The translations under genes and the position numbers were made by a program. The notes beneath the pieces were generated by a model, which worked only from the letters and a program-made list of their open reading frames with translations, did no database searches and was not told where the DNA came from. A stretch of 64,000 nucleotides of DNA, from the NCBI GenBank assembly GCA_023078685.1, contig JALGAS010000009.1:1-64000 (forward strand). The letters are read 5' to 3'. Of the stretch, positions 51,198 through 61,852 are shown one piece after another; position 1 is the stretch's first letter; every line of letters starts with the position of its first letter. The stretch comes from Neopestalotiopsis rosae. Its lineage: Eukaryota; Ascomycota; Sordariomycetes; Amphisphaeriales; Sporocadaceae.

Positions 51198-52968
51198 ATG
51201 TCGTCGAGCTTGGTGCCCACCGATGTGGCAGAGTATCAGGCACTGGAAAAGAAGCTTGTGCGGAAGATTGACTGGAGGCTCATGCCAGTTCTCGTGACCA
51301 TGATTGTCCTAAAGTAAGGAGAAACCAAGCTCATCATTATACAATGTCCTGTCTTCTCTTTTGCTTCACCTTATTTACGCTCATGCTGACATTCAACCGT
51401 GCAGCTATCTTGACCGTCAAGCACTGCCTAATGCCCGTGTGCAGGGCATTGATGATGACCTCGGACTAGTAGGGGACGACTACAATGTGGCGATATCTGT
51501 GCTGTTTGCCGGTTACATTGCCTTGCAAATTCCGTCAAACATGATTCTCACTCGGGTACGGCCAAGTATATACCTGCCTCTCTGCATGGCCCTTTGGTGA
51601 GTCATCTGTGATTCTGTTCGCCATATACTCCAAGCTAATTACTCCATCAGGGGAGCCGTTTCTGCATGTACCGCTGCGGTAAAAGATTTCCATGGCCTGG
51701 TCGCTTGCCGTTTCTTTCTCGGATTCCTCGAAGCTCCCTTCTTCCCCGGCGCCCTGTTCCTCCTGTCATCGTGGTACACGCCCAAGGAGCTGGCGACCCG
51801 GACGGCCGTCTTGTACACGGGCAGCCTGCTATCCAGCGCCTTTGGCGGCCTCGTCGGCGCCGGCGTGCAGTACGGCCTCGACGGCACCCGCGGCCTGCAC
51901 GCCTGGCAGTGGCTCTTCATCATCGAAGGGTCCGCGACGGTGTTCCTCTCGCTGTGCTCCGTGTTCCTCCTCCCCGACTTCCCGTCCACGACGCGGTGGC
52001 TGTCGGAGCAGGAAAAGGCCATTGCCAAGGACCGACTGCACCGGCACAGCGGCAGCCAGGACGAGGAGCGGGGCCCCCTGCTGCGCGGCGTCCGCCTTGC
52101 CGTCGCCGACTACAAGGTCTGGCTGCTGTCCGCCATCGTCATCACCAAGACCACGGCGGCGGCGGTGACGTCCTTTGTCCCGACGCTCGTGGCCACGTTT
52201 GAGTTCTCGAGCGTGCAGTCCCTGCTCATGACGGCCCCGCCTTACGTCTTTGCCGCCGTCGTCGCCATGGCCGTCTCCGTCTCGAGCGACCGCCGCGGCG
52301 AGCGGTACTGCCACCTCGTCGTGCCCCTGGCCGTCGGCATGGTGGGCTACATCATCGCGGCCGCCACGACGACGCTGGCGCCTCGGTACTTTTCCTTGTT
52401 CTTGATGCTCGGCGGGGTGTATGGATCCTTCAACGTCACGTACGCCTGGATCTCGTCCACGGTAAGATTCCTTTTTTTTTTTTCCGTCTTCTTGACTTTG
52501 ACTAGGTTTCTTTCAAGCTCGTATAAAAAAAATAAAAATAAAAAAAAAACGCATCGATTACTATGCTGTAAAATCCAAGGCTGACCACAAGTCCCCCTCC
52601 AGATCCCCCGACCACTCGAGAAGCGCGCGGCGGCGTTCGCCTTTGCCAACATGGTCGGCAATTTTGCGCAGATCTACTCGCCATACATGTACGACAAGTC
52701 GACGGGGCCGCGGTACCTCCCGGCCATGACGGCCAACACCGTCTTTGTGTTTGCCTCCATCTGCTGCGCCACCGTCCTGCGCTTCTGCCTGGTGCGCGAG
52801 AACCGCAAGCTGGACGCTCTCGAGGGAGGGGGAGGAGGAGGAGACCATGATGACGAGCACGGCGCTGGAGGTGAAAAGGGCGAGCTGGACGAGAAACGGG
52901 ACGAGATTGTCCAGGGCAGCCGGGCTGGTCCGCTCGTGTTCAGTCCTGGTTTCCGTTATGCCCTGTGA
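51198..52968 (+). CDS. MFS transporter, anion:cation symporter (Dal5/Tna1-like) family
   Basis: Four exons: 51198-51313, 51405-51596, 51651-52461 and 52603-52968, giving 494 residues, normal for the family. Members take up organic anions such as allantoate, nicotinate, pantothenate or biotin by proton symport; the substrate cannot be read from sequence. Typical features: the cytosolic start with KKLVRKIDWRLMPVLVTM, the TM1 motif NYLDRQALPNARVQGI, DYNVAISVLFAGYIALQIPSNMIL in TM2, ACRFFLGFLEAPFFPGALFLLSSWYTPKELATRTAVLYTG (shown over positions 51690-51830), WQWLFIIEGS in TM6, and FLLPDFPSTTRWLSEQEKAIA before the central loop. About twelve membrane spans are expected. The C-terminus is a Gly/Asp/Glu-rich tail. 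The second half is unusually GC-rich compared with the first exons. Intron 3 (141 nt) holds T- and A-runs. Confidence 0.92.
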
Positions 52969-53515
52969 AAGTGTACTTCACTAGTCAAGCTCTGCATTGT
53001 GAGCAGACACGGGAAATCTTGCTTGAAAGAAGGGAGCACGTCACTATGTCACAGTGATAAAGTGCGATGTATATATGTCGGCGAGGAATTATCAGGCAGG
53101 TGACTTGTGCCTCCATATGTTGGGTGCTGATCGCCGTAGGGGAAGGTTTTCCTCGGCAACTCTATCTGCTATCTCGACTGTTTGTTTACATATTCATTGT
53201 CTGTAGAGAATAGACGATGCAGGTTATCTCATTTCCAGCACGGCCGATACGCTGTACCATTCAGAAAGTTATAAAGTCGAAAGCATTCGTCCTGCGGCTG
53301 TTACTGGCAAGGTATCTCGGGAATCATTCTGGATGATCATTGCGTAATATATGCTCGATGTGAAATTTCGCAACGCCCGAGCCTTTGAGATTTGAGGTGC
53401 GTGAAAGTTGCCCATCTTTCCCGTCTTGTTCATGAAAAAATGTGTAATAATTATTAAAGTCCTGATACTCGCTTCTTTGCCCAAAGACTTATTCTTTTTT
53501 TTTTCCACATTGAAA
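52969..53515. other. Convergent 3' region MFS / SMP-30
   Basis: Both 3' UTRs lie here. A T-run occurs at about 53495-53504. Nothing else recognised. Confidence 0.5.
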
Positions 53516-54735
53516 TTATTTGGCCTCCTCCAACTTGAACAAATGAGGCTCCTGGCCACGCACACCGACATCGACACGGAACAGACCGCCGCTAAAGTCG
53601 ACCTCCTCGGGGGTGCCGTCGCCCTCCTTCATGCCGGCCGTGGTGATGAAGAGCTCGGTGCCGACGAACTCAACGCAGGTGATGTTGCGCGTCGGCATCT
53701 TGATGCAGCCGAGTAGTTGCCCCTTGGGCGAGATCTTGAGCACCACGGCGTCGCCGTAGACGGCGCACCACATGTTGCCCTCGGCGTCGATGCGGTGGCC
53801 GTCGGGCTCCCCTTGGCCGTTGTACATGAAGAAGATGCGCTCGTTGGACACGGCGGGCCCCTCGGCCGTGTCGGCGTAGTCAAAAGCGTGTATCACGCGC
53901 GACGACGAGTGCGTAAAGTACATGGTCTTCTTGTCCGGCGACCAGCTCACCGAGTTGGGGATGGATATGTCGCCCTTGATCTCCAGGCCCGGATCTCTGG
54001 CGTGGAATAGCCATAGAGCACCTATATTCATGGGCATGTCAGCAAAAATCGCGATGGCTGCCGATGGAGATTGCACGACATGGCTCAAAAAAAACCCTGA
54101 TATAGTTTTCCTCTTCACAGCCGGACTTGTTGGAGGTAATATCACTCACCCTCTGGTTGCACGGGACCCCAACCGAAATCCGTCATACTGCCGAGCCAGA
54201 AGCGGCCGTGGGGGTCCACGGCGCCGTCGTTGCCGCGGATGCGCTCATTGTCCTCGACAAAGAACTTGGTCAGGTACTCGTACTCGCCCGAGTCGCGGTG
54301 CAAGATGGCGGCGCCGTGCTTGGCGCCGACGAGGATGCGCTCGCGCGGGTCCACCCCTTCAATGTCGGCCGTGACGCCCACGCGCACGTCGAGCTGCACC
54401 GTCTGCAGCGAGTCCGGCCCTTGGTTCAGGTCCACCGTGTGTATGCGCTTCTCGATGATGTCGACAAAGCGCAGGCGGTGGCTCGCCTTTTCATAGTAAG
54501 GACCCTCGCCTAGCGCGCAGTGGAGCTTGATCCACGGCTCCTTGACCTCCCATTGCTGCAGCGAGGCTGGAGCTGAGGATGATGATGCCATGTTGCTGGC
54601 CTGGGTGTCTTTTGCTGCCGTCTCCTTTCCTACTGTCGTCACCTGCTGCTGCTGCGGCTCCTGCTTCAACTTTTGCTTCTGCGCCTGTTTCTTCAATCCC
54701 AGATTTTCCAAAATTCTAGAAATGATCCTTGCCAT
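53516..54735 (-). CDS. SMP-30/gluconolactonase-family sugar lactonase
   Basis: Two exons, 54735-54150 and 54021-53516 (128-nt intron, donor GTGAGT, acceptor ATATAG), give 363 residues. The family forms six-bladed beta-propellers with one divalent metal and usually hydrolyses sugar lactones; the true substrate is unknown. Metal and active-site signatures are present: CALGEGPYYEK with the metal Glu, RGNDGAVDPHGRFWLGSM, IPNSVSWSPDKKTMYFTHS with the Asn, and PDGHRIDAEGNMWCAVYG with the Asp. The first ~48 residues (MARIISRILENLGLKKQ..., Gln/Lys-rich) are an extension absent from classic SMP-30 proteins. Translation could instead begin at the internal ATG before ASSSSAPASL, giving about 315 residues. 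The last residues (LFKLEEAK) are not a peroxisomal signal. Convergent with the MFS gene; a joint role in uptake and breakdown of a sugar acid is only a guess. Confidence 0.88.
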
Positions 54736-57700
54736 CGAAAAGGGAAAGGGGAAAAGAAGGGTAAAAAAACTGGTCCGTTCCTTATGAGGTCAGTCCAAGG
54801 CGGTCCCGCCGCGCCGTGCTTCGCTCCGGTGGGGATTGCGGGCGGTTCTCGGAGCGGATCGGTTCGATTTTCGATCGAGGATTTCGGCACGCATCCGAAA
54901 AGAAAAAGAAAAAGCATCGATCTAAATCGCGGGTTTTCTCTTTAAGAAAAAAAATCCACTTGCGGGAAGATGACGTGCGAGCGAACAGACAGGAAGAGAG
55001 CCAAAGCTTCAACTTTCAAATATCTGAGCTCTTTATAAATGTCATTTTCTGCAGAACACGTCTCGCCAAAGCATTCATATTGTTGTAATAAACGAACACG
55101 TTTCGCTACATTAGACGTATGTTCTTCTTGATTGCGCCCGGAATGCGGGCCTTCGCTCCGCTGTATCGACATTTCTCCGTCGTTTATATTGTGCATTTCC
55201 CGGAATTTTCGGTTCATTGGCAAAATCATCCATCTCGACGGCTATATTGATGTACTTTCATTGTTGGTCAAGACTTTCAAACTTTGCAGTGAAGACGGAG
55301 GGTGGTGAGTCTTTCCGGCATTTTCAGGGCATGAACAAATAGATACAATTTGAATTAGCGGTTGTTACTACTGATGGGCGGGCCTGTGATGGCGGTAGGC
55401 CCATTGCGGTACGCTGGCGGCAGCCATAGTGTCTGGACATTGGATAATGGTGATAGGGACCAGCTCCGGCGACTCCTTGAAGTAAAAAGCATCAGATAGT
55501 AAAAGCCGAAGGTCAAGATAGTAATGTCAATGAAAGAGAAGGAAGAAGTCGCCGACGATAGGTTGGAACTATAGACACGAGGGCTGGCCCCTCCCATTCC
55601 GCGGTGACTTGGCAATCCTTGATGGTGACGAACGAGATCCATAAGATACACTACTACGGATCTACGCACTACAGCTCAGCACCGCACCTGGCCTGGCACC
55701 CATTGAGATGGAGTCTTTTGGGGACGGTCACGTAGGCGCCGCAAACCCTCTTTGACTTTTCCACCCCCACTAGCAACGTGTTTCGTTGCGTGACGTGACC
55801 AGACCGCAAGTTTACGCCGCGGCCGCGGAACGCCGGAACCTGTGACGCGGGGTCCCAATAGTGTTGCATTCTTACCCAAAAAGGTGTCAAGTCAAGTCAA
55901 GACTCAAGTCAGCCAGTGAGCAAGCGATTCCCAGCACAGCAGCAGCCCAGTCACGCATCACTCTGTCTGATTCAAACCAGCGAGGGCCTTGTTCAATGGT
56001 TCTCGCACGTATTTTCCGTATACTGCTCTCGAGTGAGTACATGGAGAGTGGAGCTCTTGATTTTTTCTCTCTCTCTCTCCCTGGCGTATTCGTGTGCGGT
56101 GATGGTTGACCGCTCCGTGAGGTCCTGGTAGATTTTTGAATTTTTCACCCTCTCCCTTTCCTTGGTGTTAGACCAAAGGTACACACGGCAGTTGTTGTTT
56201 TCATCATTCTTGCAGTGAAGCGCGACAAGCTAGCACCAGAAAATTGACAGGTAAGATTCCTAAGATTTCGCAAGGACGAGATGGTGGTCGTAGGATGAGA
56301 CAAAGGTCAAGCCTTGCCGAACGTATGGCCGGGCTGAGGACAGGACCTAAGCAAGCGAGGCAAGCCAAATTCCAGAACATGGATGCCATCACTTGCGGCA
56401 TCCTCGCCAAACTGATTTTTCCGCGACTTGCAACACGACTACCGCACATACCTAAAACTCAATTGCGAGCAAGAAGAATTGCCGAGTAGAGTACAGAGTA
56501 CTTGCAGCAGCAGCATGTATGTATGTACTTTTTTATTATGGGGAGACTTGGCAGGAAAAACCTTTGCTTTTTCCAACCCAGCAGCTTGGAAGGATGCCGG
56601 CGATCGCGTGGAAGGTCAATGCAGCCGGAGCCTGCGGTATGTTGTTTACGGATACAATGTACCCTTGTAAGCCTTGCTGCTACTGTAGTGTACGCACATC
56701 CATTAGCACGTACACGCCTGACGCTACGACGATACTATGTACCTTGTGCAACCGTGCTGCTATCGCGGAAGCCCGCAACAGGGCATGTCCTTGGCTGGAT
56801 GGCGCATTCTTGTATCGCATCTTGCCTCCGTGCGAGCGAGGCAAAGACGTACGTACATCCAATACATAGCGCTGATAGTAGTAGTAAGGAGAGACGGAGG
56901 GAGGGGTACGGTACTCGTGCCGTCCCGCATATCTCTAATCAGGTCACTACCACTACTGTAGTGTAGTTTGCTCGCACCAGTGATCAATGCTCAAGCATGA
57001 TCTGCGCCATTAGGAAGTGTAGGTATGCATGCCGCGGCTGCGCGCAAAATGCAGTCAGGTAGGCTGTATGTTCCATAAGCTATAGGCCAATGCTACTGCT
57101 GTGTAGTAACTCAGTCTAGATTAGTGCAGTCGACGTGGACAGGCTATCTAAACCTACCTACCCTCACTGGTCGCGTATTTGAGGTATATAGGGAAGAACT
57201 AACCTAGGAAAGTCGGATAGGGAATAATGTGCCTTCTCCAAACTCCGTGTCTGCTTCCATGGCCCTCGCGACGGTTGCGGATGCTTTTTGGGGCGGGAGT
57301 GTAGTAATTAGAAGCTGCATGTGATATCAATGAGACGCAATAATCGTGCGGCTGCGCATGTGGTGTACATATGTGCGGTTTGTATTGATGTGTCTCTGGA
57401 GATGGACACTGGTGATCACCCCCATATGATTGTACTCTGTACGCTGTGACACCAAGCACGACTTCATGGAGGGTAGGGTGGGATCCTCGGGGGTTTACCT
57501 GAGGAGCAATCAAATCTGTACAGTCTGTAGACTTTGGCATCAATCCGATAATGCCTTTAATAAGCGGGCTTCCTTCAATCAATGTGCCATTGTGTGCAAC
57601 ATTTGACGAGGTCGTGCTTTGGCTAGTCCGTACGACTGGCCAGCCAGCAAGCGACAACTTCGTACCTTGATGTAGTGACTTACCAATCGAGCCAAACTGG

Positions 57701-58629
57701 TAGAATACCGAAATCAGAAATGACAAACCCTTTTCTTGCTTGTTTTCGCGCACTTGAAGAGCAGGTTATTGAATCAAGCCCTGTCTATAGTTTATAAGTG
57801 ATATATAATTATGAAATTGGGAGGACATGGGACCGATTTCTGCTTATGCCAACCTAGAGGATGGGGATTCGGGGAAAGTGACGAGCTAGGGTCATTGGCA
57901 GAGGATGGAGACTGCCTAGACGAGCCAGCGGTGCAGCGAGAGATTAGCTGCAGATGGTGACCTGCATACCATAGTCTTCACGTCGTAGTGCCATTAACCC
58001 TCCCGTTGATGGCTCTGTGCCTTTCTTACGGGCTTGGGTAGGGGTCGTTCGGCACCCGCCACGGGCCCAGGGCACCGGTGTAAGTGCCCTGTCAACGATC
58101 TTCGTGATCATCGGTTGTCGGAAGACTTAGACAGCAAGGGCGCAATCTGTCTAAGCGCCTAGGTTACTTACTCGTGGTGACTAACCATTGTGTCGATGCA
58201 TGAATGGAGAAGGGAAGGGGAAACAAAAAACAAAAACAAAAATGCAAAAGAAAACTTTCAAGTCGTCGGAAGATTAGGAGCGACATTCTGCTTACCTACA
58301 CATCACTTACATACTAGATAGAACAGGCATGCAATCCTCTTGCTGAGCTTAAGGATCCTGCTGGCAGCGGGGCCTGTATGTATCTTGTGATTCTGCAGCA
58401 AAGAACTGACGCAAGAGTGATGACTGGAGATACGAAGCTGGAGCACACCATCAGGGATCATATTCCATGCCGATAGCGTAGAACCCAGGCCGAAAAAAAA
58501 AGAAGCAATATAATAACAATAGCATCGATCCATGGTTAGGAGAGAAAAAAAGATTTGATGGTGCTACTGACCTGGATCGTGCTTTGACCCTCCCCAAATT
58601 CCATCCATGCCCGCCCACGTCTGTCGATG

Positions 58630-58662
58630 GCCACGCCCACGCCCACGCTCACGCCCACGCCT
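58630..58662. repeat. GCCCAC-type hexanucleotide repeat
   Basis: About five imperfect copies of a CCCACG/CTCACG hexamer in a row. No coding frame is supported, so it is listed as a simple repeat. Confidence 0.85.
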
Positions 58663-60466
58663 ACCGCGCCACGAGCAGGGAATGCTGTCCATTCATTCCG
58701 GGTAGCAATGCCGCTGCTAGCTCGATGCCCAACGGTGTGATCTTCCCTGGCCCTCTGCCAGGATTGGCGTGCAACGAGTGCATGGCAGAGAGAGGGAGTC
58801 GGTGACAGAGGTACTCTTCCAAGTCTCTCTCGAAGCAGACCTCATTGGAGCCGCATTCGGAAGGTCTGCTTCTTCTGAAATTCACCTTGTGTTTGGGGGC
58901 GCGGGATGGAGAGTGGGTGAGCGTGGGCTGCAAGGTCAGCCACAACCAAAGAATATCCCAATGTATTGGTCGCGCGTAGTACTATGTATGACAATGCAAG
59001 ACGCAGTCAGTATATTCCGTACGTTAGGCTATTGCCCGCCCACTGCGGCTAGGATGACGTGTTGCGGCTGCTTTAGCCAACGGGACGGCTCTAGAGTGTG
59101 CCCCGACGCACTATGTAGACCAAAGACGTGACTGACACCATTGCGTCGGTGACCTATCGGGGTCAACAAGTGAGATCTTCGGCGTCTCGCCAAAGCTGAT
59201 ATTCTCCGCGAATGCGCCAGCCAGCAGCCAGGGGGGAAAGAGGTATTGGAAGGGGGACGGAGCTCATTTCAGAGATTAATGATGCCTTGTTGATATAATA
59301 TCAAATTGCAACGTTGAGCACGAGTGGCAAGATGACCTGTGGTAAAGTCGTAATAAGTTCCTGACCGGGCGTGTTCGCTACAAGGTGACCATGCACAACA
59401 CGGACTTGACTGCCCTGTCCTAGGCTCCTGGCTGCCCCTGCGGGTGTGTGTGTTCCAGTCGCACCTTACCTAGGTGACCTACATACACAGTAGTACGAGC
59501 TACCTGCCCGCGGTATCTCTCGTAAGATGTTCCCGCGTTCTGTCAACTTTACATCAAGCTATCATAAGCCACTCAGCCTGACTTGTGAGGATGGTCCTGG
59601 TACAGTCTTGTCCCAGCCATGCGCAATCTGATGATCATTGGGGTATTGTGTCAGCTGCAGTGTGTTGCCTTGTCCTGCCCTCGATCCATATTTCTTGACT
59701 TGCAGGTGCTGTGCTCTTCTCAGCGTGCTGCACGCAAAGCACACCGCTGTGAGGAAATAGAGAGGCTCAACGATTGGAAAGAACAGGTCAGATGGGAAAT
59801 AACTTTCAGAGAATCCACCTGGTGGCAGACACACAAGTGTTCAATGACATATTCTAATGTAAGCAGGGGAAAGAACCCTGGACATGCTATTTACCAATGG
59901 GCAATGATTGATGTTGGCAAGCAATCAGTTGATACAATACGTACATCAATACCAGCTATCTAGCGTACGCACTATTTGGCATTCTAGCAGCCTGGAGCTC
60001 GCTAGTCCAAACCCAGCCTAGGGCGTGGCTTCTCACCCAGACCGCTGGGTTCCCGGGGTGTCGGACGCTGTGGCCTGGCCGCCTGCGTGCTGTGCGCACC
60101 CGCCTAGGCGATCCTTGCGCCCTCTATATTTATTTGGTGATCTCGGCACGGCGATGAACGTGCCAGTCCCGTCGTCTCGCAATCTCGCACGCTGCTTAGG
60201 TTGGCTGGCAGCCCGGCCGCATACCTGGCCGCAGGGCTTCCCGGCGAGTATCTTTTGCATTTGCTGCCAGGCTAATCAGCAGCAAGGTCCCAATCTCGTG
60301 GTCCCTGCAGCCTAACCTACCTTACATATTTTTGTTATAGTATGAGAGGGTAGGTAGGGCAGGGCACATCATATAATTTCGTCACATTACTGCTACCCAT
60401 AACAGTCCCATAGTTGGAGTAGGTACACTGCCTAGTCGTGGAACTCTCGACTTGGTGCGCAGGACC

Positions 60467-60516
60467 GAATCGCGTTCGCATGTATGCATGCATCGACGCA
60501 TGCATGTCTGCGATTC
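60467..60516. repeat. Imperfect palindrome / hairpin with GCATGCAT core
   Basis: The outer arms GAATCGC and GCGATTC match as inverted repeats. Inside them a 38-base block (60476-60513) is nearly its own reverse complement, with TCGCA/TGCGA ends and GCATGCAT near the centre and about four mismatched pairs per arm. It can form a long stem on one strand or a cruciform. Confidence 0.8.
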
Positions 60517-61828
60517 TGCTGATGAACTCTATTTCCGGTACAACTTTCGGAAACCGGGGTGGTGGGATGTTTTGTGCAACAATATGATCAAAAAGCATAG
60601 TAGTTATTATATACGCCACCCTATTGACAATCTTTCGACCAGATCGGCCGGGGCTGAGACAGGGCGACCCAGATGGTAACATTGCATGACAGACGGAGAA
60701 TTGATCGAACGGACGTAACGCACGAGTCGAGGTCACAGGCAGCTACGACTGCCCCCATTTACCGAACAAACCTCCTGAGTGTATTCTATACTGATTGCAC
60801 GACTTCGACATGCTATGACCAGAACTTTGGGTAGGAAGAGAATTGGGAGACTCGCTCAGGAACAAGCTTTGAGCCCAGCAGCAAGTGGTGTAGGTCAGCC
60901 CAAGGTGGGAGGTACGTACGTATTCCAGTACAAACCCCTGGGAGAGAAAAATCTGTCTCGAATAATTCGTAATTCCATCACATCTTCAACCGAAATACGC
61001 ATACTGCCACGGCGCGTCCGCCGCCCGCAGGAACCAATGAAGTGAGGTGGGTCGTCAACTTTTCAAAATGCCCGTTCCTGATCGGGATAAGGCCCAGCGA
61101 GTTTCTGGGGACCTGGACGGGTTGGCGATTCACCATCCAAGCACATATGTTGTGTACATTTGTGTTGTCGTCACTGTAGTACCTACCATCCTACCCTTCT
61201 AATAACTGGCATCCACGGCTGGCGGTCTGCCATATCTCTAGGTACAAGTTGTGTGCCTGGGTTCAAGTTTACAGCACCTGACCGTCGCTCCATAAGCCAG
61301 TTGAGCCCGCCACAGATCTCATTCTCAACCCCAGAGTCTCTCATTCCCCATTTGATCGCACCTCACACTAAGCAATGAAGATGATGTATGGAGTAGTTAG
61401 TGCATATGCACATTGATTCTTGGTGGTCAGTCATCTTCCTTAATAGGTGCAATAAACACACACACTAACAAGTAGACTACGTAAAAGTACGTACTGCGTA
61501 GTGGACTTACACAGCTTGCCCTTTCCTTGTCAGCACACCATAGGCCCGTGGGCCGGTGGGTGTTCCCTAGATTCCGCCACGTGCCTTTAACCCAGACAAG
61601 TCAAGCACATCACTTTATGGCTCTCGTCCAAGCCTCTGCACTATCCCGTAAAAACATCAAGTTTCTGACATGATTGATCCTATACCCACCGGTCGTAACT
61701 GATCCTGGCTCTCCCAGAGGCACTAACTCACAATTTGGGGTGTGCCAGCGAACACAACCCTCTGCTAGGCTCTAGCCCGCGGCAGCAGCAGCATCCATCA
61801 GCACCAGCAGATGATGCTAGCATCGGAT

Positions 61829-61852
61829 ATCCCATCCCATCCCATCCCACAC
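61829..61852. repeat. CCCAT pentanucleotide repeat
   Basis: Three to four tandem copies of ATCCC/CCCAT in a non-coding stretch, followed at about 61876-61892 by a short GAGC tetranucleotide run. Confidence 0.8.

Noticed and set aside
51829..52314. 161-codon minus-strand frame rich in Arg/Gly/Asp
   Set aside because: Antisense of the GC-rich MFS exon; typical artefact of GC-rich coding DNA.
55993..56240. Small possible gene beginning MVLARIFRILLS with a GTGAGT donor at about 56030
   Set aside because: Every acceptor tried leads to a stop within about 15-25 codons and the peptide is not recognised.
59344..59362. Sequence resembling the 3' end of small-subunit rRNA (AAAGTCGTAATAAG)
   Set aside because: Match is only about 14 bases, flanks do not resemble rRNA or ITS.
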